Shown here one piece after another: positions 25,814 to 35,437 of a DNA stretch of 64,000 bases. Each line of letters begins with the position of its first letter. Within the stretch, counting starts at the first letter, position 1. The stretch is taken from assembly GCA_902762435.1 (NCBI GenBank), contig CACWOH010000004.1, positions 87,188-151,187 of the forward strand. The letters run 5' to 3'. The notes under the pieces were generated by a model, which ran no database searches, had not been told where the DNA came from, and was given only the letters and a program-made list of their open reading frames with translations. The position numbers and the translations under genes were made by a program. The stretch comes from an uncultured Bacteroidia bacterium (GTDB taxonomy: Bacteria; Bacteroidota; Bacteroidia; Bacteroidales; UBA932).

Positions 25814-28800
25814 ATGTCCTTCGTACACCTGCACGTCCATACCCAGTATTCCATCCTGGACGGAATGAGCGACATCGAGAAGCTCTTCCGCCGGGCGGAG
25901 GAACTGGGCATGCCGGGCCTCGCGATCACGGACCACGGCAATATGTACGGCGTGAAGGATTTCAGCGACGTGGCGAAGAAGCATCCCGGCGTCAAGCCGG
26001 TGTTCGGCTGCGAAATCTACGTCACGCAGCACTACGACCACCGCCTGAAGGACAACGACCACAAGAAGTACTACCACCTCATCCTGCTCGCCAAGAACTA
26101 CACGGGCTACCGGAACCTGATGAAAATCGTGTCCACGGGGCACATCGAGGGCATGTACTACAAGCCGCGCGTGAGCCACGAGGTGCTGGAGAAATACCAC
26201 GAAGGGCTGATCTGCTGCTCCGCCTGCATGGCCGGCGAGATTCCGCGCGGGATCCTGGCGGGCGACGCCGAGGGCGTGGACCGCGCCATCGAGTGGCACA
26301 AGCGCGTCTTCGGCGAGGATTATTACCTGGAGGTGATGCTCCACAAGACGGAGGTTCCCGGGATGACGCTCGAACTGTACGAGCGCCAGAAAGAGTACAC
26401 CGCCCGCATCTTCGACCTGGCCGTCAAACACGGGGTGAAGGTGGTCGCGACCAACGACGTCCACTTCGTCCGCAAGGAGGACGGCCCGGCGCACGACCGG
26501 CTCATCTGCTTGACTACCAATGCGATGGTGGATGACCCGAAACGCCTCCGCTACACGCAGCAGGAGTACCTGAAGAGCGAGGAGGAGATGGCCGCCCTGT
26601 TCCCGGACCACCCGGAAGCCCTCGCGAACACGCTGGAGGTGCTGGACAAGGTAGAGAGCTACGAGATCAACCGCGGCCACGTGCTGCCGAAGTTCGAGCT
26701 GCCGGCGGAGTTCCTCGCGGACATCGACGCCCAGCTGGAGAAATACGCCGACATCATCGAGAACGGCAAGTACGAAATCTCCAAGGACAAGGACGGCGCC
26801 GAGGTGAAGAACTACCGCGGCGACGAATTCTGCCGTTCGGTGGCCTATCTGTGCCACCTGACCTACGAGGGCGCGCGGGAGCGCTACGGCGAGACGCTCA
26901 GCGACGAGCAGCGCGACCGCCTGCACTTCGAGCTGATGACCATCTCGTTCATGGGCTTCCCGGACTACTTCCTCATCGTCCAGGATTTCATCAACTGGGG
27001 GCGGCGCAACGGCGTTTCGGTGGGCCCCGGGCGCGGTTCCGCGGCCGGATCCTGCGTGTCGTACTGTCTCGGCATCACCAACCTGGACCCGATTCGCTAC
27101 GACCTCCTGTTCGAGCGTTTCCTGAACCCGGAGCGCATCTCCATGCCGGATATCGACGTGGACTTCGACGACGAGGGCCGCTACCGCGTGATCCAGTACG
27201 TCCAGGACCGCTACGGGGCCGACCACGTCTCGCACGTCATCACCTTCGGCACGATGGCCGCCAAGCTGGCCGTCAAGGACGTGGCGCGCATCTCCAACCT
27301 GCCCCTGCCGGAGTCCAACCGCCTGACCAAGCTCATCCCCGACCGCCCGATCATCGTGCGCGAGAACGGCGAGGAGAAGGAATACAAGCCCACCCTGGCC
27401 AACAGCGTCAAGTACGTCCCCGCGCTGAAGGAGGAGTATGAGAAAGGGGACGCACTGGTGCGCGAGGTGCTCGACTTCGCCCTGCAGCTGGAAGGCTGCA
27501 TCCGGCAGACGGGCGTCCACGCCTGCGCGATGATCATCGGCCGCGGCAACCTCACCGACTATATCCCCATCTCGATGGCCCCGGACAAGGCCACGGGCCA
27601 GGATGTCTGGGTGAGCCAGTACGAAGGCACCAAGATCGAGGACGTGGGCATGCTGAAGATGGACTTCCTGGGCCTGAAGACCCTGTCCATCATCAAGCGG
27701 GCGCTGGAGCTCGTGAAGAACCGCTTCGGCAAGGACATCGACATCGAGAAGATCCCCATCGACGACCCGGCCGTGTACGACCTGTACGCCCGCGGCGACA
27801 CCAAGAGCATCTTCCAGTTTGAATCCGGTGGCATGAAGGAATGGCTCATCAAGCTGCATCCCGAGCGCTTCGAGGACCTGATCGCCATGAACGCCCTCTA
27901 CCGGCCCGGCCCGATGGACTACATCCCGAAGTTCGTGGCGGGCAAGCACGACCCTTCCAAGATCCGCTACGACCTGCCGGAGATGGAGGACCTGCTGAAG
28001 GAGACCTACGGCGTGACGGTGTACCAGGAGCAGGTGATGCGCCTGTCGCAGAAGCTCGCCGGCTTCTCCAAAGGCAAGGCGGACAAGCTCCGCAAGGCCA
28101 TGGGCAAGAAGCAGAAATCCGTGCTGGACTCCCTCAAGGAGTCGTTCATGGAGGGCGCGGCGAAGAACGGGCATCCCAAGGAGATGCTCGAGAAGATCTG
28201 GTCCGACTGGGAAGCCTTCGCGAAGTACGCCTTCAACAAGTCGCACGCCACCTGCTACGCCTGGGTAAGCTACCAGACCGCCTGGATCAAGGCGCACTAC
28301 CCGTCGGAATTCCAGGCCTCCAACTTGACCCAGAACATCTCGAACATGGACGAGATGAAGGAGATCATGGCGGACTGCCGCAAGGGGGGCATCAACGTGC
28401 TCAGCCCGGACGTGAACGAGTCCGAGGCGCAGTTCTCCGTGAACCGGAACGGCGACATCCGCTTCGGCCTGGGCGGCCTGAAGGGCTTCGGCGAAAACGT
28501 GGTCAGCGCCATCATCCGTGAGCGCTCGGAGCACGGGGCCTTTGCGGACCTGTTCGACTTCGTGGAACGGATGGCCGAACTGATGAACCGCCGCAACGTG
28601 GAGACGCTGGTCTATTCGGGTGCGCTGGATTCCTTCGGGCTCAAGCGTTCGCAATACTTCCTGCCCTGCAAGAACGGGGAGCTGTTCATCGACGAGGTCG
28701 TCCGTTACGCCGGGCTCTACCGCAACGACCAGCTGGATTCGTCCACGTCGCTGTTCGGCGAGGCTGAGGAGCTGAAGCCGGTCCGTCCGGAGGCGCCGAT

Positions 28801-29509
28801 GATGGTCGGCGAGGAGGACGTGCTCGCGCTGCTCCAGCAGGAGAAGGAGTTCGTCGGGATGTACCTATCCTCCCACCCGCTTGACCGCTATCGTTTTGAG
28901 ATAGAAACATTTACGGACTGTCCGCTGTCCGGCCTGCAGGAGCGCATCGACGCCTGCGAGTCAGCCGACAAGACCGGCAAGGCCAGCGTTGCGGGCATCG
29001 TGACGGACGTCAAGACCATCACGACGCGGAACGGTGCGCCGGGCGCGCGCGTGACGGTGGAGGATTACAGCGGCACCTACGAATCCGCCCTGTTCGGCAA
29101 GGACTACGAGAAACAGCTGCCCTTTATGCAGCTGCACGCCCAGATCTACATCGAAGGCGATATCGCGCCGCGCTATTTCGTGAAACCGGAAGAACGGGCC
29201 GCCGGCAAACGGGTCCCGTACGGCTTCAAATTCAAGAAGATCACCCTGCTCGGCAACCTCGGGGAAGACCTGATTACCGGATTCACGATCGTGCTGGAAT
29301 CCGACCGCCTCAGCCAGGACTTCCGCACCCGGCTCGTCAAGCTGCTCAAGGCCCACAAGGGCGGCGTGCCGCTGTCGCTGTACCTGCACGACAAGGCCAC
29401 GGGCTACAACCTGGAGTTCTACTCCAAGAAGTTCAGCGTGGGCGTGAACGAAGCCTTCGTCAACGCCCTCCGGCAGCAGGGCGTGCTCTTCACCGTTTCA
29501 CACAAATAA
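25814..29509 (+). CDS. dnaE: DNA polymerase III alpha subunit
   Basis: 1231 residues from the ATG at 25814; the frame is open 9 codons further but that stretch overlaps the promoter. PHP domain at the N-terminus (FVHLHVHTQYSILDG), polymerase palm with the catalytic PDIDVDFDDEGR and GPGRGSAAGSCVSYCLGI, a helix-hairpin-helix region, and a C-terminal OB-fold (about 1010-1110, 'GIVTDVKTITTRNGAPGARV' type). This is the replicative polymerase of the chromosome. Length normal for Bacteroidetes DnaE (~1200-1270). Monocistronic between its own promoter and a terminator shared with secDF. Confidence 0.97.
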   Translation: MSFVHLHVHTQYSILDGMSDIEKLFRRAEELGMPGLAITDHGNMYGVKDFSDVAKKHPGVKPVFGCEIYVTQHYDHRLKDNDHKKYYHLILLAKNYTGYRNLMKIVSTGHIEGMYYKPRVSHEVLEKYHEGLICCSACMAGEIPRGILAGDAEGVDRAIEWHKRVFGEDYYLEVMLHKTEVPGMTLELYERQKEYTARIFDLAVKHGVKVVATNDVHFVRKEDGPAHDRLICLTTNAMVDDPKRLRYTQQEYLKSEEEMAALFPDHPEALANTLEVLDKVESYEINRGHVLPKFELPAEFLADIDAQLEKYADIIENGKYEISKDKDGAEVKNYRGDEFCRSVAYLCHLTYEGARERYGETLSDEQRDRLHFELMTISFMGFPDYFLIVQDFINWGRRNGVSVGPGRGSAAGSCVSYCLGITNLDPIRYDLLFERFLNPERISMPDIDVDFDDEGRYRVIQYVQDRYGADHVSHVITFGTMAAKLAVKDVARISNLPLPESNRLTKLIPDRPIIVRENGEEKEYKPTLANSVKYVPALKEEYEKGDALVREVLDFALQLEGCIRQTGVHACAMIIGRGNLTDYIPISMAPDKATGQDVWVSQYEGTKIEDVGMLKMDFLGLKTLSIIKRALELVKNRFGKDIDIEKIPIDDPAVYDLYARGDTKSIFQFESGGMKEWLIKLHPERFEDLIAMNALYRPGPMDYIPKFVAGKHDPSKIRYDLPEMEDLLKETYGVTVYQEQVMRLSQKLAGFSKGKADKLRKAMGKKQKSVLDSLKESFMEGAAKNGHPKEMLEKIWSDWEAFAKYAFNKSHATCYAWVSYQTAWIKAHYPSEFQASNLTQNISNMDEMKEIMADCRKGGINVLSPDVNESEAQFSVNRNGDIRFGLGGLKGFGENVVSAIIRERSEHGAFADLFDFVERMAELMNRRNVETLVYSGALDSFGLKRSQYFLPCKNGELFIDEVVRYAGLYRNDQLDSSTSLFGEAEELKPVRPEAPMMVGEEDVLALLQQEKEFVGMYLSSHPLDRYRFEIETFTDCPLSGLQERIDACESADKTGKASVAGIVTDVKTITTRNGAPGARVTVEDYSGTYESALFGKDYEKQLPFMQLHAQIYIEGDIAPRYFVKPEERAAGKRVPYGFKFKKITLLGNLGEDLITGFTIVLESDRLSQDFRTRLVKLLKAHKGGVPLSLYLHDKATGYNLEFYSKKFSVGVNEAFVNALRQQGVLFTVSHK

Positions 29510-29511
29510 AA

Positions 29512-29540
29512 CACCCGACCTGCTAAGGCCGGGTGCTTTC
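29512..29540. terminator. Bidirectional terminator between dnaE and secDF
   Basis: Stem CACCCGACCT / AGGCCGGGTG with one internal mismatch and a GCTA loop; CTTTCT follows on the right and a T-rich tract on the left for the minus strand. Confidence 0.78.
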
Positions 29541-29559
29541 TGTCTGTTTCCTTTCGGAA

Positions 29560-32500
29560 TTACTTCTTGGAAACCGCCTTGGAGGCGGCCGCCTTCTTGC
29601 GGGTGCGGATTTCCGCGTCGTACATGATCGGGGTGCCGATCATGATGGAAGCGTAGGTACCGACCAGCACGCCGAGGCAGAGCGCGACGGACAGACCGCG
29701 GATGGACTCGCCGCCGAAGATCGCGATCGCGAGCATCGGGAGGAGGGTCGACACGGAGGTGTTGACCGTACGGGTGAGGGTCGCGTTGAGGGACTTGTTA
29801 ACCATCTCCTTGAAGTCGTCGTTCGGGTGGAGCGCGAGGTTCTCACGGATACGGTCGAAGATCACCACGTTGTCGTTGATGGCGTAACCGATAATCGTCA
29901 GGATGGCGGCGATGAAGGTCTGGTCCACGTCCAGGTTGAACGGCAGGATGCCGCTGAACAGGGAGAAGAAGCCGATGATGATGATTGCGGTGTGCGCCAG
30001 GGAAACGACGCCGCCGAGACCCCAGTTCCAGCCCTTGAACCGCATCGCGATGTAGGCGAAGATGACGATGAGGGCGAGGATGATGGAGATGATGGCGTTG
30101 CGCTTGATGTCGTTGGCGATGGACGCGCCCACCTTGTCGGAGGAGACGATACCGTTGGGGTTCTCCAGCGTGGAGGTAAATCCGGCGAAGTCCACGGGCT
30201 CCACGTAGAAGTCCTTCAGGGACTCGTACAGCATGTTCTCGATCTCGGCATCCACGGTGGCGGTCTCGTCCTCGAACTTGTAGGAGGTCGTGATCTTCAT
30301 CTGGCTGTCGCCGCCGAACTGCTTGACCTCGACGGAGGACTCGGGATCCGCCAGGTTGAAGGTCTTGTTCACGGCGGAACGGACGTCCTCGGCGGTGACC
30401 GGCTTGTCGAAGCGGACCACGTAGGTGCGGCCGCCGGTGAAGTCGACGCCGTAGGTGAAGCCCTTGATGAACATCGAACCGAGTGCGATCAGGATGAGGG
30501 CGCCGGAGATGATGTAGGACCACTTGCGGCCGTCCAGGAAGTTGACGTGCGTGTTCTTCAGGAAGTTCTTCGTCATATTGTTCTCGAACGTGATGTTCTT
30601 GCCGCGCTTGATGCGGCCTTCGAAGATCAGGCGGGTGACGAAGATGGAGGTGAACACGGAGGTGATGATACCGATGATGAGGGTGGTCGCGAAGCCCTTG
30701 ATCGGACCGGAGCCGAAGAAGAAGAGCACGATACCCGTCAGCAGGGTGGTCACCTGGCCGTCGATGATGGCGGAATAGGCGTTCCTGTAACCGTCGGCGA
30801 CGGCTTTGCTCAGGCCCTTGCCGGCCTTGAGCTCTTCCTTGATGCGCTCATAGATGATCACGTTGGCATCCACGGCCATACCCAGAGTCAACACCAGACC
30901 CGCGATACCCGGCAGCGTCAGGACGGCGCCGAAGGCGGACAGGGTGCCGAAGAGGAGCACGACGTTGGAAAGCAGCGCGATGTCGGCCGCCACACCCGCT
31001 CCCTGGTAGAAGAAGAGCATGTAGATGAGGACGAGGCAGAACGCGATCAGGAAGGAGATGAGACCGGCGCGGATGGACTCGGCACCGAGGGACGGACCGA
31101 CGACCTGCTCCTGCACGATGGTGGCGGGGGCGGGCAGCTTACCGGACTTGAGGACGTTGGTAAGGTCGGTGGCTTCGTCGATGGTGAAGTTGCCGGTGAT
31201 GGAGGAGGAACCTCCGGTAATCTCGGTCTGGACGGTCGGGTAGGAGTACACGGTGCCGTCGAGCACGATGGCCACCTGGCGGCCGATGTTCTCCTTGGTC
31301 AGGCGGGCCCAGGTGTTGGCACCCTCGGCGTTCATGGTCATGGAAACGCCCGGGTTGCCGCCGCGGCGCTGGTCATAGTCCACGTGGGCGTCGGTCACGA
31401 CACCGCCGTCGAGCGGGGCCTTGCCGTCGCGGGACGTGGCCTTGATCGCCACGAGCTCGTAGATGTTGTCGCTCTGCATGTACTCGGACGGCTGCACGGA
31501 CCACATCGGGCGGAATTCCGCCGGGAAGATGGCCGCGATCTCCGGCATGCGGAGGTATTTGTTGACCTGGGCCGTATCGGCGGCGGCAGCAAACGCGATG
31601 CAGGCGTTGCCGCGCATGCCGGACGGGCTGAGGATCGCATACAGCGGGTTCGCCTTGCGGGCGGCCTCCAGGCCGGCGTCGTCGGAGTTGGCCTCCTGGG
31701 CCTGGATCTCGCGGGACACCAGGTCGTCGGACGCGGCCTCGGTCCCGGCAGCGGGAGCGGCGGTCTCGTCGGCGGCGAGGAGCTCGGCCAGGCGGCTGTT
31801 GGCCTCGTCGAGGTAGGCGGACATCTCATCGAAGGTGAAGGTCGGCCAGAATTCGAGGGAAGCGGTGCCCTGGAGCAGCTTGCGGACGCGCTCAGGCTCC
31901 TTCACGCCCGGGAGTTCCACGAGGATGCGGCCGGTGTTGCCGATCTTCTGGATGGACGGCTGGGTGACGCCGAAGCGGTCGATACGGTTGCGCAGGACGT
32001 TGAAGGAGTTCGCGACGGCGCTCTCGGCTTCTTCCTTGATCACGGAAACGACCTGTTCGTCGGTGGACTCGGGCTTGATGCGGTCGCGCATCTCATAGGT
32101 TCCGAAGATCTGGGCGAGGCGCGTGCCGGGGGCGGTCTCCTTCATCGCCTCCGCGAAGAGGGTGATGAAGTCGGACTGGGAGTTGACGCTGCGCTCCTTG
32201 GCGAGGGCGATGGCCCGCTGGAACTCCGGGCTCTGGTTGTTGCCGGAGAGGGCGCGCACGAGGTCCTCGAGCTGGACCTGCAGCATCACGTTCATACCGC
32301 CCTTGAGGTCGAGGCCGAGGTTGATCTCCTGGTTCTGGACCTGCTTGAAAGTATAACCCAAATAAACTTTCTCGCCGGAGATGGAATCCGTATAGCGGCG
32401 GGATTCGATCTTCCGGATGGAATCGAGATAGAAAGCACGGTCCGCCTCGGCGACAGCGTTCAGGTTGGCTGCCTGGGCAACCTGTTCCGCACGCTTCTCG

Positions 32501-32604
32501 GCCTTCCGGTTGTGGAGGGCCGTCACCGCGGTGAAGGACAGCTGCCAGAGGCAGGCGAGCAGGAGGCAGATCGTGACGAATCTGATAGCACCTTTGCTTT
32601 GCAT
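29560..32604 (-). CDS. secDF: Protein translocase SecDF fusion
   Basis: 1014 residues, the fused form usual in Bacteroidetes. SecD half (about 1-640): first membrane helix, the periplasmic P1 domain with LGLDLKGGMNVMLQV, and helices with GMAVDANVIIYERIKEEL. SecF half (about 660-1000): GVDFTGGRTYVVRF and the equivalent GYAINDNVVIFDRIRENL. It uses the proton motive force to pull exported proteins through SecYEG. An insertion rich in Glu/Ala (about 285-315) in P1 is unusual. Own promoter upstream; terminator shared with dnaE. Confidence 0.97.
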   Translation of the reverse strand: MQSKGAIRFVTICLLLACLWQLSFTAVTALHNRKAEKRAEQVAQAANLNAVAEADRAFYLDSIRKIESRRYTDSISGEKVYLGYTFKQVQNQEINLGLDLKGGMNVMLQVQLEDLVRALSGNNQSPEFQRAIALAKERSVNSQSDFITLFAEAMKETAPGTRLAQIFGTYEMRDRIKPESTDEQVVSVIKEEAESAVANSFNVLRNRIDRFGVTQPSIQKIGNTGRILVELPGVKEPERVRKLLQGTASLEFWPTFTFDEMSAYLDEANSRLAELLAADETAAPAAGTEAASDDLVSREIQAQEANSDDAGLEAARKANPLYAILSPSGMRGNACIAFAAAADTAQVNKYLRMPEIAAIFPAEFRPMWSVQPSEYMQSDNIYELVAIKATSRDGKAPLDGGVVTDAHVDYDQRRGGNPGVSMTMNAEGANTWARLTKENIGRQVAIVLDGTVYSYPTVQTEITGGSSSITGNFTIDEATDLTNVLKSGKLPAPATIVQEQVVGPSLGAESIRAGLISFLIAFCLVLIYMLFFYQGAGVAADIALLSNVVLLFGTLSAFGAVLTLPGIAGLVLTLGMAVDANVIIYERIKEELKAGKGLSKAVADGYRNAYSAIIDGQVTTLLTGIVLFFFGSGPIKGFATTLIIGIITSVFTSIFVTRLIFEGRIKRGKNITFENNMTKNFLKNTHVNFLDGRKWSYIISGALILIALGSMFIKGFTYGVDFTGGRTYVVRFDKPVTAEDVRSAVNKTFNLADPESSVEVKQFGGDSQMKITTSYKFEDETATVDAEIENMLYESLKDFYVEPVDFAGFTSTLENPNGIVSSDKVGASIANDIKRNAIISIILALIVIFAYIAMRFKGWNWGLGGVVSLAHTAIIIIGFFSLFSGILPFNLDVDQTFIAAILTIIGYAINDNVVIFDRIRENLALHPNDDFKEMVNKSLNATLTRTVNTSVSTLLPMLAIAIFGGESIRGLSVALCLGVLVGTYASIMIGTPIMYDAEIRTRKKAAASKAVSKK

Positions 32605-32639
32605 AAGTATGGTAAATTAAATATAATTCACAAAATAGT

Positions 32640-32681
32640 CCGCAAAGTTAGTATTTTTCTCAAAACAAAGAAACTTTGCGG
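32640..32681 (-). promoter_or_regulatory. secDF promoter with overlapping inverted repeat
   Basis: Minus strand TAACTTTG (32643-32650) is a -7 element 38 nt from the secDF ATG. It lies inside one arm of a perfect 10-bp inverted repeat, CCGCAAAGTT (32640-32649) and AACTTTGCGG (32672-32681), 22 bp apart. Confidence 0.5.
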
Positions 32682-32713
32682 GCTAAAATTGTGATTATGG
32701 GGCGGAAAGACGC

Positions 32714-33658
32714 CTATTTCGCGATGTTCTCGCGCATCTCGGTGTCTGCCTGGATGTTCTTCATCCGGTAGTAGTCCATGATGCCGAGGTTGCCGCTGCG
32801 GAAGGCTTCGGCCATCGCCAGCGGCACCTGCGCCTCGGCCTCGATCACGCGGGCGCGCGCCTCCTGGGCCTTGGCCTTCATCTCCTGTTCCTGGGCCACC
32901 GCCATCGCGCGGCGCTCCTCGGCGCGGGCCTGGGCGATGTTCTTGTCGGCGTCGGCCTGGTCCATCTGCAGCACGGCTCCGATGTTCTTGCCCACGTCGA
33001 TGTCGGCGATGTCGATGGAGAGGATCTCGTAGGCCGTTCCGGCGTCCAGGCCCTTGCCGAGCACCAGCTTGGAGATGCTGTCGGGGTTCTCCAGCACGGA
33101 CTTGTGGCTGTCGGAGGAACCGATGGACGAAACGATGCCCTCGCCCACGCGGGCGAGCACGGTCTCCTCGCCGGCGCCGCCCACGAGTTGTTTGATGTTC
33201 GCCCGCACGGTCACGCGCGCCTTGGCGATCAGCTGGATGCCGTCCTTGGCCACGGCGGTCACGGGCGGCGTGTTGATGACCTTTGGGTTGACGGACATCT
33301 GCACAGCCTCGAGCACGTCGCGGCCGGCGAGGTCGATGGCGGAGGCCATCTTGAAGTCCAGGGGGATGTTGGCCTTGTTGGCGGAGATGAGCGCCATCAC
33401 GACCTTCGTCACGTTGCCGCGGGCGAGGTAGTGGGCTTCCAGCTCGTTGGCCTTGAGTGTGAGTCCGGCTTTCGTGCCGGTGATGAGGGCCATCACGATG
33501 GTGCGGGGATTCACGCCCCTCCAGCGCATCAGCACGAGCTGGATGAGGGATACGTACACCCCGGACAGGAGGGCCTGGAACCACAGGGCCACGGGGAAGA
33601 ACCAGAGGACGATGATGAGTCCGACGATCGCGATGACGATCCAGATGATGGCGTTCAT
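32714..33658 (-). CDS. floA: Flotillin-like protein FloA
   Basis: 314 residues from the ATG at 33658; the frame continues upstream through nfeD's antisense frame but is not coding there. A hairpin membrane segment (residues about 4-45) is followed by an SPFH/band-7-like domain ([38 protein letters not shown]) and an Ala/Glu-rich coiled coil [20 protein letters not shown] continuing to about residue 285. FloA organises functional membrane microdomains. It begins 2 nt after nfeD, its standard partner. Confidence 0.93.
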   Translation of the reverse strand: MNAIIWIVIAIVGLIIVLWFFPVALWFQALLSGVYVSLIQLVLMRWRGVNPRTIVMALITGTKAGLTLKANELEAHYLARGNVTKVVMALISANKANIPLDFKMASAIDLAGRDVLEAVQMSVNPKVINTPPVTAVAKDGIQLIAKARVTVRANIKQLVGGAGEETVLARVGEGIVSSIGSSDSHKSVLENPDSISKLVLGKGLDAGTAYEILSIDIADIDVGKNIGAVLQMDQADADKNIAQARAEERRAMAVAQEQEMKAKAQEARARVIEAEAQVPLAMAEAFRSGNLGIMDYYRMKNIQADTEMRENIAK

Positions 33659-33660
33659 GT

Positions 33661-34131
33661 TTATTCGTTCGTTACGGGTTTGACAAGGGGCTTGTTCTCT
33701 TCGATGGCGACGACCTCCAGCGGCGTGCCGGCGGCGACCATCTGGTTGTCGTAGCTCTTGACCTCGCAGCTGAGGGTGCCGAAGCGGCCCGTGCCCAGCG
33801 GCGCGAGGCGCGTGTAGGCGACGCCGCGGTCGCCCACGTGCACGTTCTCCGCCTCCGTGCCCGTCCGGGAGGTCATCTCGGTCTTGAGCTCGAAGCGGCG
33901 CCAGGTCTTGGCGCGCAGCGCGAAGAAGATCATCACGCCCAGCAGCAGCACGGCGGCCAGGGTGGTCCACCAGCCGGCAGTGGAGGAGATGGCCGTGAAG
34001 GCGTACCAGCAGGCGACGCCCAGCGAGCCGAGGCTCAGGAAACCGGCGATCCCGACGCCCGGGACCAGGAGCATTTCAACGAGCATCAGGACGACGCCCA
34101 GGACCAGAAGGGTTACGACGATCCACCACAT
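33661..34131 (-). CDS. NfeD-family membrane protein
   Basis: 156 residues from the Met of MWWIVVTLL (34131), placed just downstream of a -7 element. Three to four membrane helices in the first ~80 residues ([20 protein letters not shown] is the typical NfeD segment), then the C-terminal OB-fold with [19 protein letters not shown] and [20 protein letters not shown]. NfeD proteins partner SPFH proteins; floA follows 2 nt later. Lacks the N-terminal ClpP-class protease domain of long NfeD, so it is the short type. Confidence 0.88.
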   Translation of the reverse strand: MWWIVVTLLVLGVVLMLVEMLLVPGVGIAGFLSLGSLGVACWYAFTAISSTAGWWTTLAAVLLLGVMIFFALRAKTWRRFELKTEMTSRTGTEAENVHVGDRGVAYTRLAPLGTGRFGTLSCEVKSYDNQMVAAGTPLEVVAIEENKPLVKPVTNE

Positions 34132-34157
34132 AGCACAGAGACATAGATATACTCTTA

Positions 34158-34165
34158 CAAATATA
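34158..34165 (-). promoter_or_regulatory. nfeD-floA promoter -7 element
   Basis: Minus strand TATATTTG, 26 nt upstream of the nfeD ATG and abutting the T-tract of the upstream ccsBA terminator. Confidence 0.55.
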
Positions 34166-34208
34166 AAAAAATGCTTTCGAAGGTGCAAACGATGGACCTT
34201 CGAAAGCA
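34166..34208 (-). terminator. Rho-independent terminator of the porin-imelysin-cytochrome operon
   Basis: Perfect 13-bp arms TGCTTTCGAAGGT / ACCTTCGAAAGCA with an 11-nt loop; on the minus strand seven Ts follow. Strong terminator after ccsBA. Confidence 0.85.
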
Positions 34209-34228
34209 AATAAGCCTTCGACCGCGGG

Positions 34229-35437
34229 TCAGGCGTAGCTGTGCATGCCGCCCAGCAGCATGTTCACCCCGAAATAGGTGATCAGCACGGACAGGAATGC
34301 CAGGATGCAGAAGACGTGGAAGACGCGCGGCTTGCACAGGGCGGGCAGGGCGTCGCCGTGCAGGGGGAAGGAATAGACCAGCAGGGTGGCCAGCGCCCAG
34401 GTCTCCTTCGGGTCCCAGGCCCAGTAGTTCCCCCAGGAGATGTTCGCCCACACGGCCCCCAGGAAGGTGCCGAAGGTGAGCAGGAACACCGCCGGATACA
34501 GGACCGACAGGCTGACGTCCCGCAGGCGCTCGGAGGCCTCCTTCTTCACGACGAGGCCCGCGACGCCCAGCAGGGTCGTCAGGCCGAACAGGGCGTAGCT
34601 GACGATGATGGGGAACATGTGGAGGAACAGCAGGGGTGAACGGAGCACCGGCATCAGCGGTCCTTTCGGGAAGGCCCCGAGCATCCAGGCCGCCAGCATC
34701 GCGATGCCGGCCGCGGCGAGCACGGTCCCGAGCGCTCCGCGGTGCTTGCGGGGCGCCCGACTCCGGCGCAGCGCGCTTACCGTCCGGCTCCAGGCGCCGT
34801 CCTTCTCGAAGAAGAAGCCGATCATACATACGAGCAGCAGGGCGTATCCGGCATAGGTGACGCCCACGCCCCAGGGGTCGCGGCTCACGGCCAGGATGCT
34901 TCCCTGCAGGTCTTCGTCATAATCCGCCTGGTAGAAACGCCAGCCCTGGTTCTTGAAGATATGGTTCATCGAGATGGTGACGGGCCGACCTTCGCAGACC
35001 AGCTCGGACACATAATCCGAGACATTCCGGGTTCCGGGATCGTATTCGATACGGAACTCCTTCAGTTCCAGCGAGAAAGGAAGCGTACCCTCCTGTCCGT
35101 CATCGTCCGTGAAACGGGCTGTCTCCACGCCGTTGCGGAGGTGGATCTCGCCGCTCCGGCCGGTCAGGTGCGTGATCAGCGCTCCCGCGAGGATCAGCAC
35201 CAGGGCCAGGTGGAGCCCCAGGGTGAAGGGCTTGCGGGAGGTTCCGCGCCGCCAAAGCAGCCACAATCCGGAAACGGCCGTCAGGCCCCAGAGCGCGAAG
35301 AAGACGGGGTGGTGGTAAATGCGGGTGAGCGCCACCTCCGTCCCGTGCAGGCGTTCTATCACGGTGGCGGCGGCCATCAGGACGATGAGTACGGCCAGCG
35401 AGCCGAAGCTCAGCCATTTGAGGGTCTTAGATTGCAT
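34229..35437 (-). CDS. ccsBA: System II cytochrome c biogenesis protein CcsBA (ResB-CcsA fusion)
   Basis: 402 residues. The N-terminal part (1-~200) is a short ResB-like unit: membrane helices, then a periplasmic domain with ISMNHIFKNQGWRFYQADYD. The C-terminal part (~230-402) is CcsA-like with the heme-handling WWD motif WGNYWAWDPKETWALATLL and flanking histidine-bearing helices (FLHMFPI, FPLHGDALP). CcsBA exports heme and attaches it to CXXCH apocytochromes. It is shorter than many fused Bacteroidetes homologues. Overlaps the diheme cytochrome gene by 11 nt, so it is probably made to mature that neighbour. Confidence 0.87.
   Translation of the reverse strand: MQSKTLKWLSFGSLAVLIVLMAAATVIERLHGTEVALTRIYHHPVFFALWGLTAVSGLWLLWRRGTSRKPFTLGLHLALVLILAGALITHLTGRSGEIHLRNGVETARFTDDDGQEGTLPFSLELKEFRIEYDPGTRNVSDYVSELVCEGRPVTISMNHIFKNQGWRFYQADYDEDLQGSILAVSRDPWGVGVTYAGYALLLVCMIGFFFEKDGAWSRTVSALRRSRAPRKHRGALGTVLAAAGIAMLAAWMLGAFPKGPLMPVLRSPLLFLHMFPIIVSYALFGLTTLLGVAGLVVKKEASERLRDVSLSVLYPAVFLLTFGTFLGAVWANISWGNYWAWDPKETWALATLLVYSFPLHGDALPALCKPRVFHVFCILAFLSVLITYFGVNMLLGGMHSYA

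Noticed and set aside
29533-32694. A 1053-codon + strand frame opposite secDF.
   Set aside because: Antisense shadow with Asp/Gly/Val-rich unstructured translation; SecDF on the minus strand is unambiguous.
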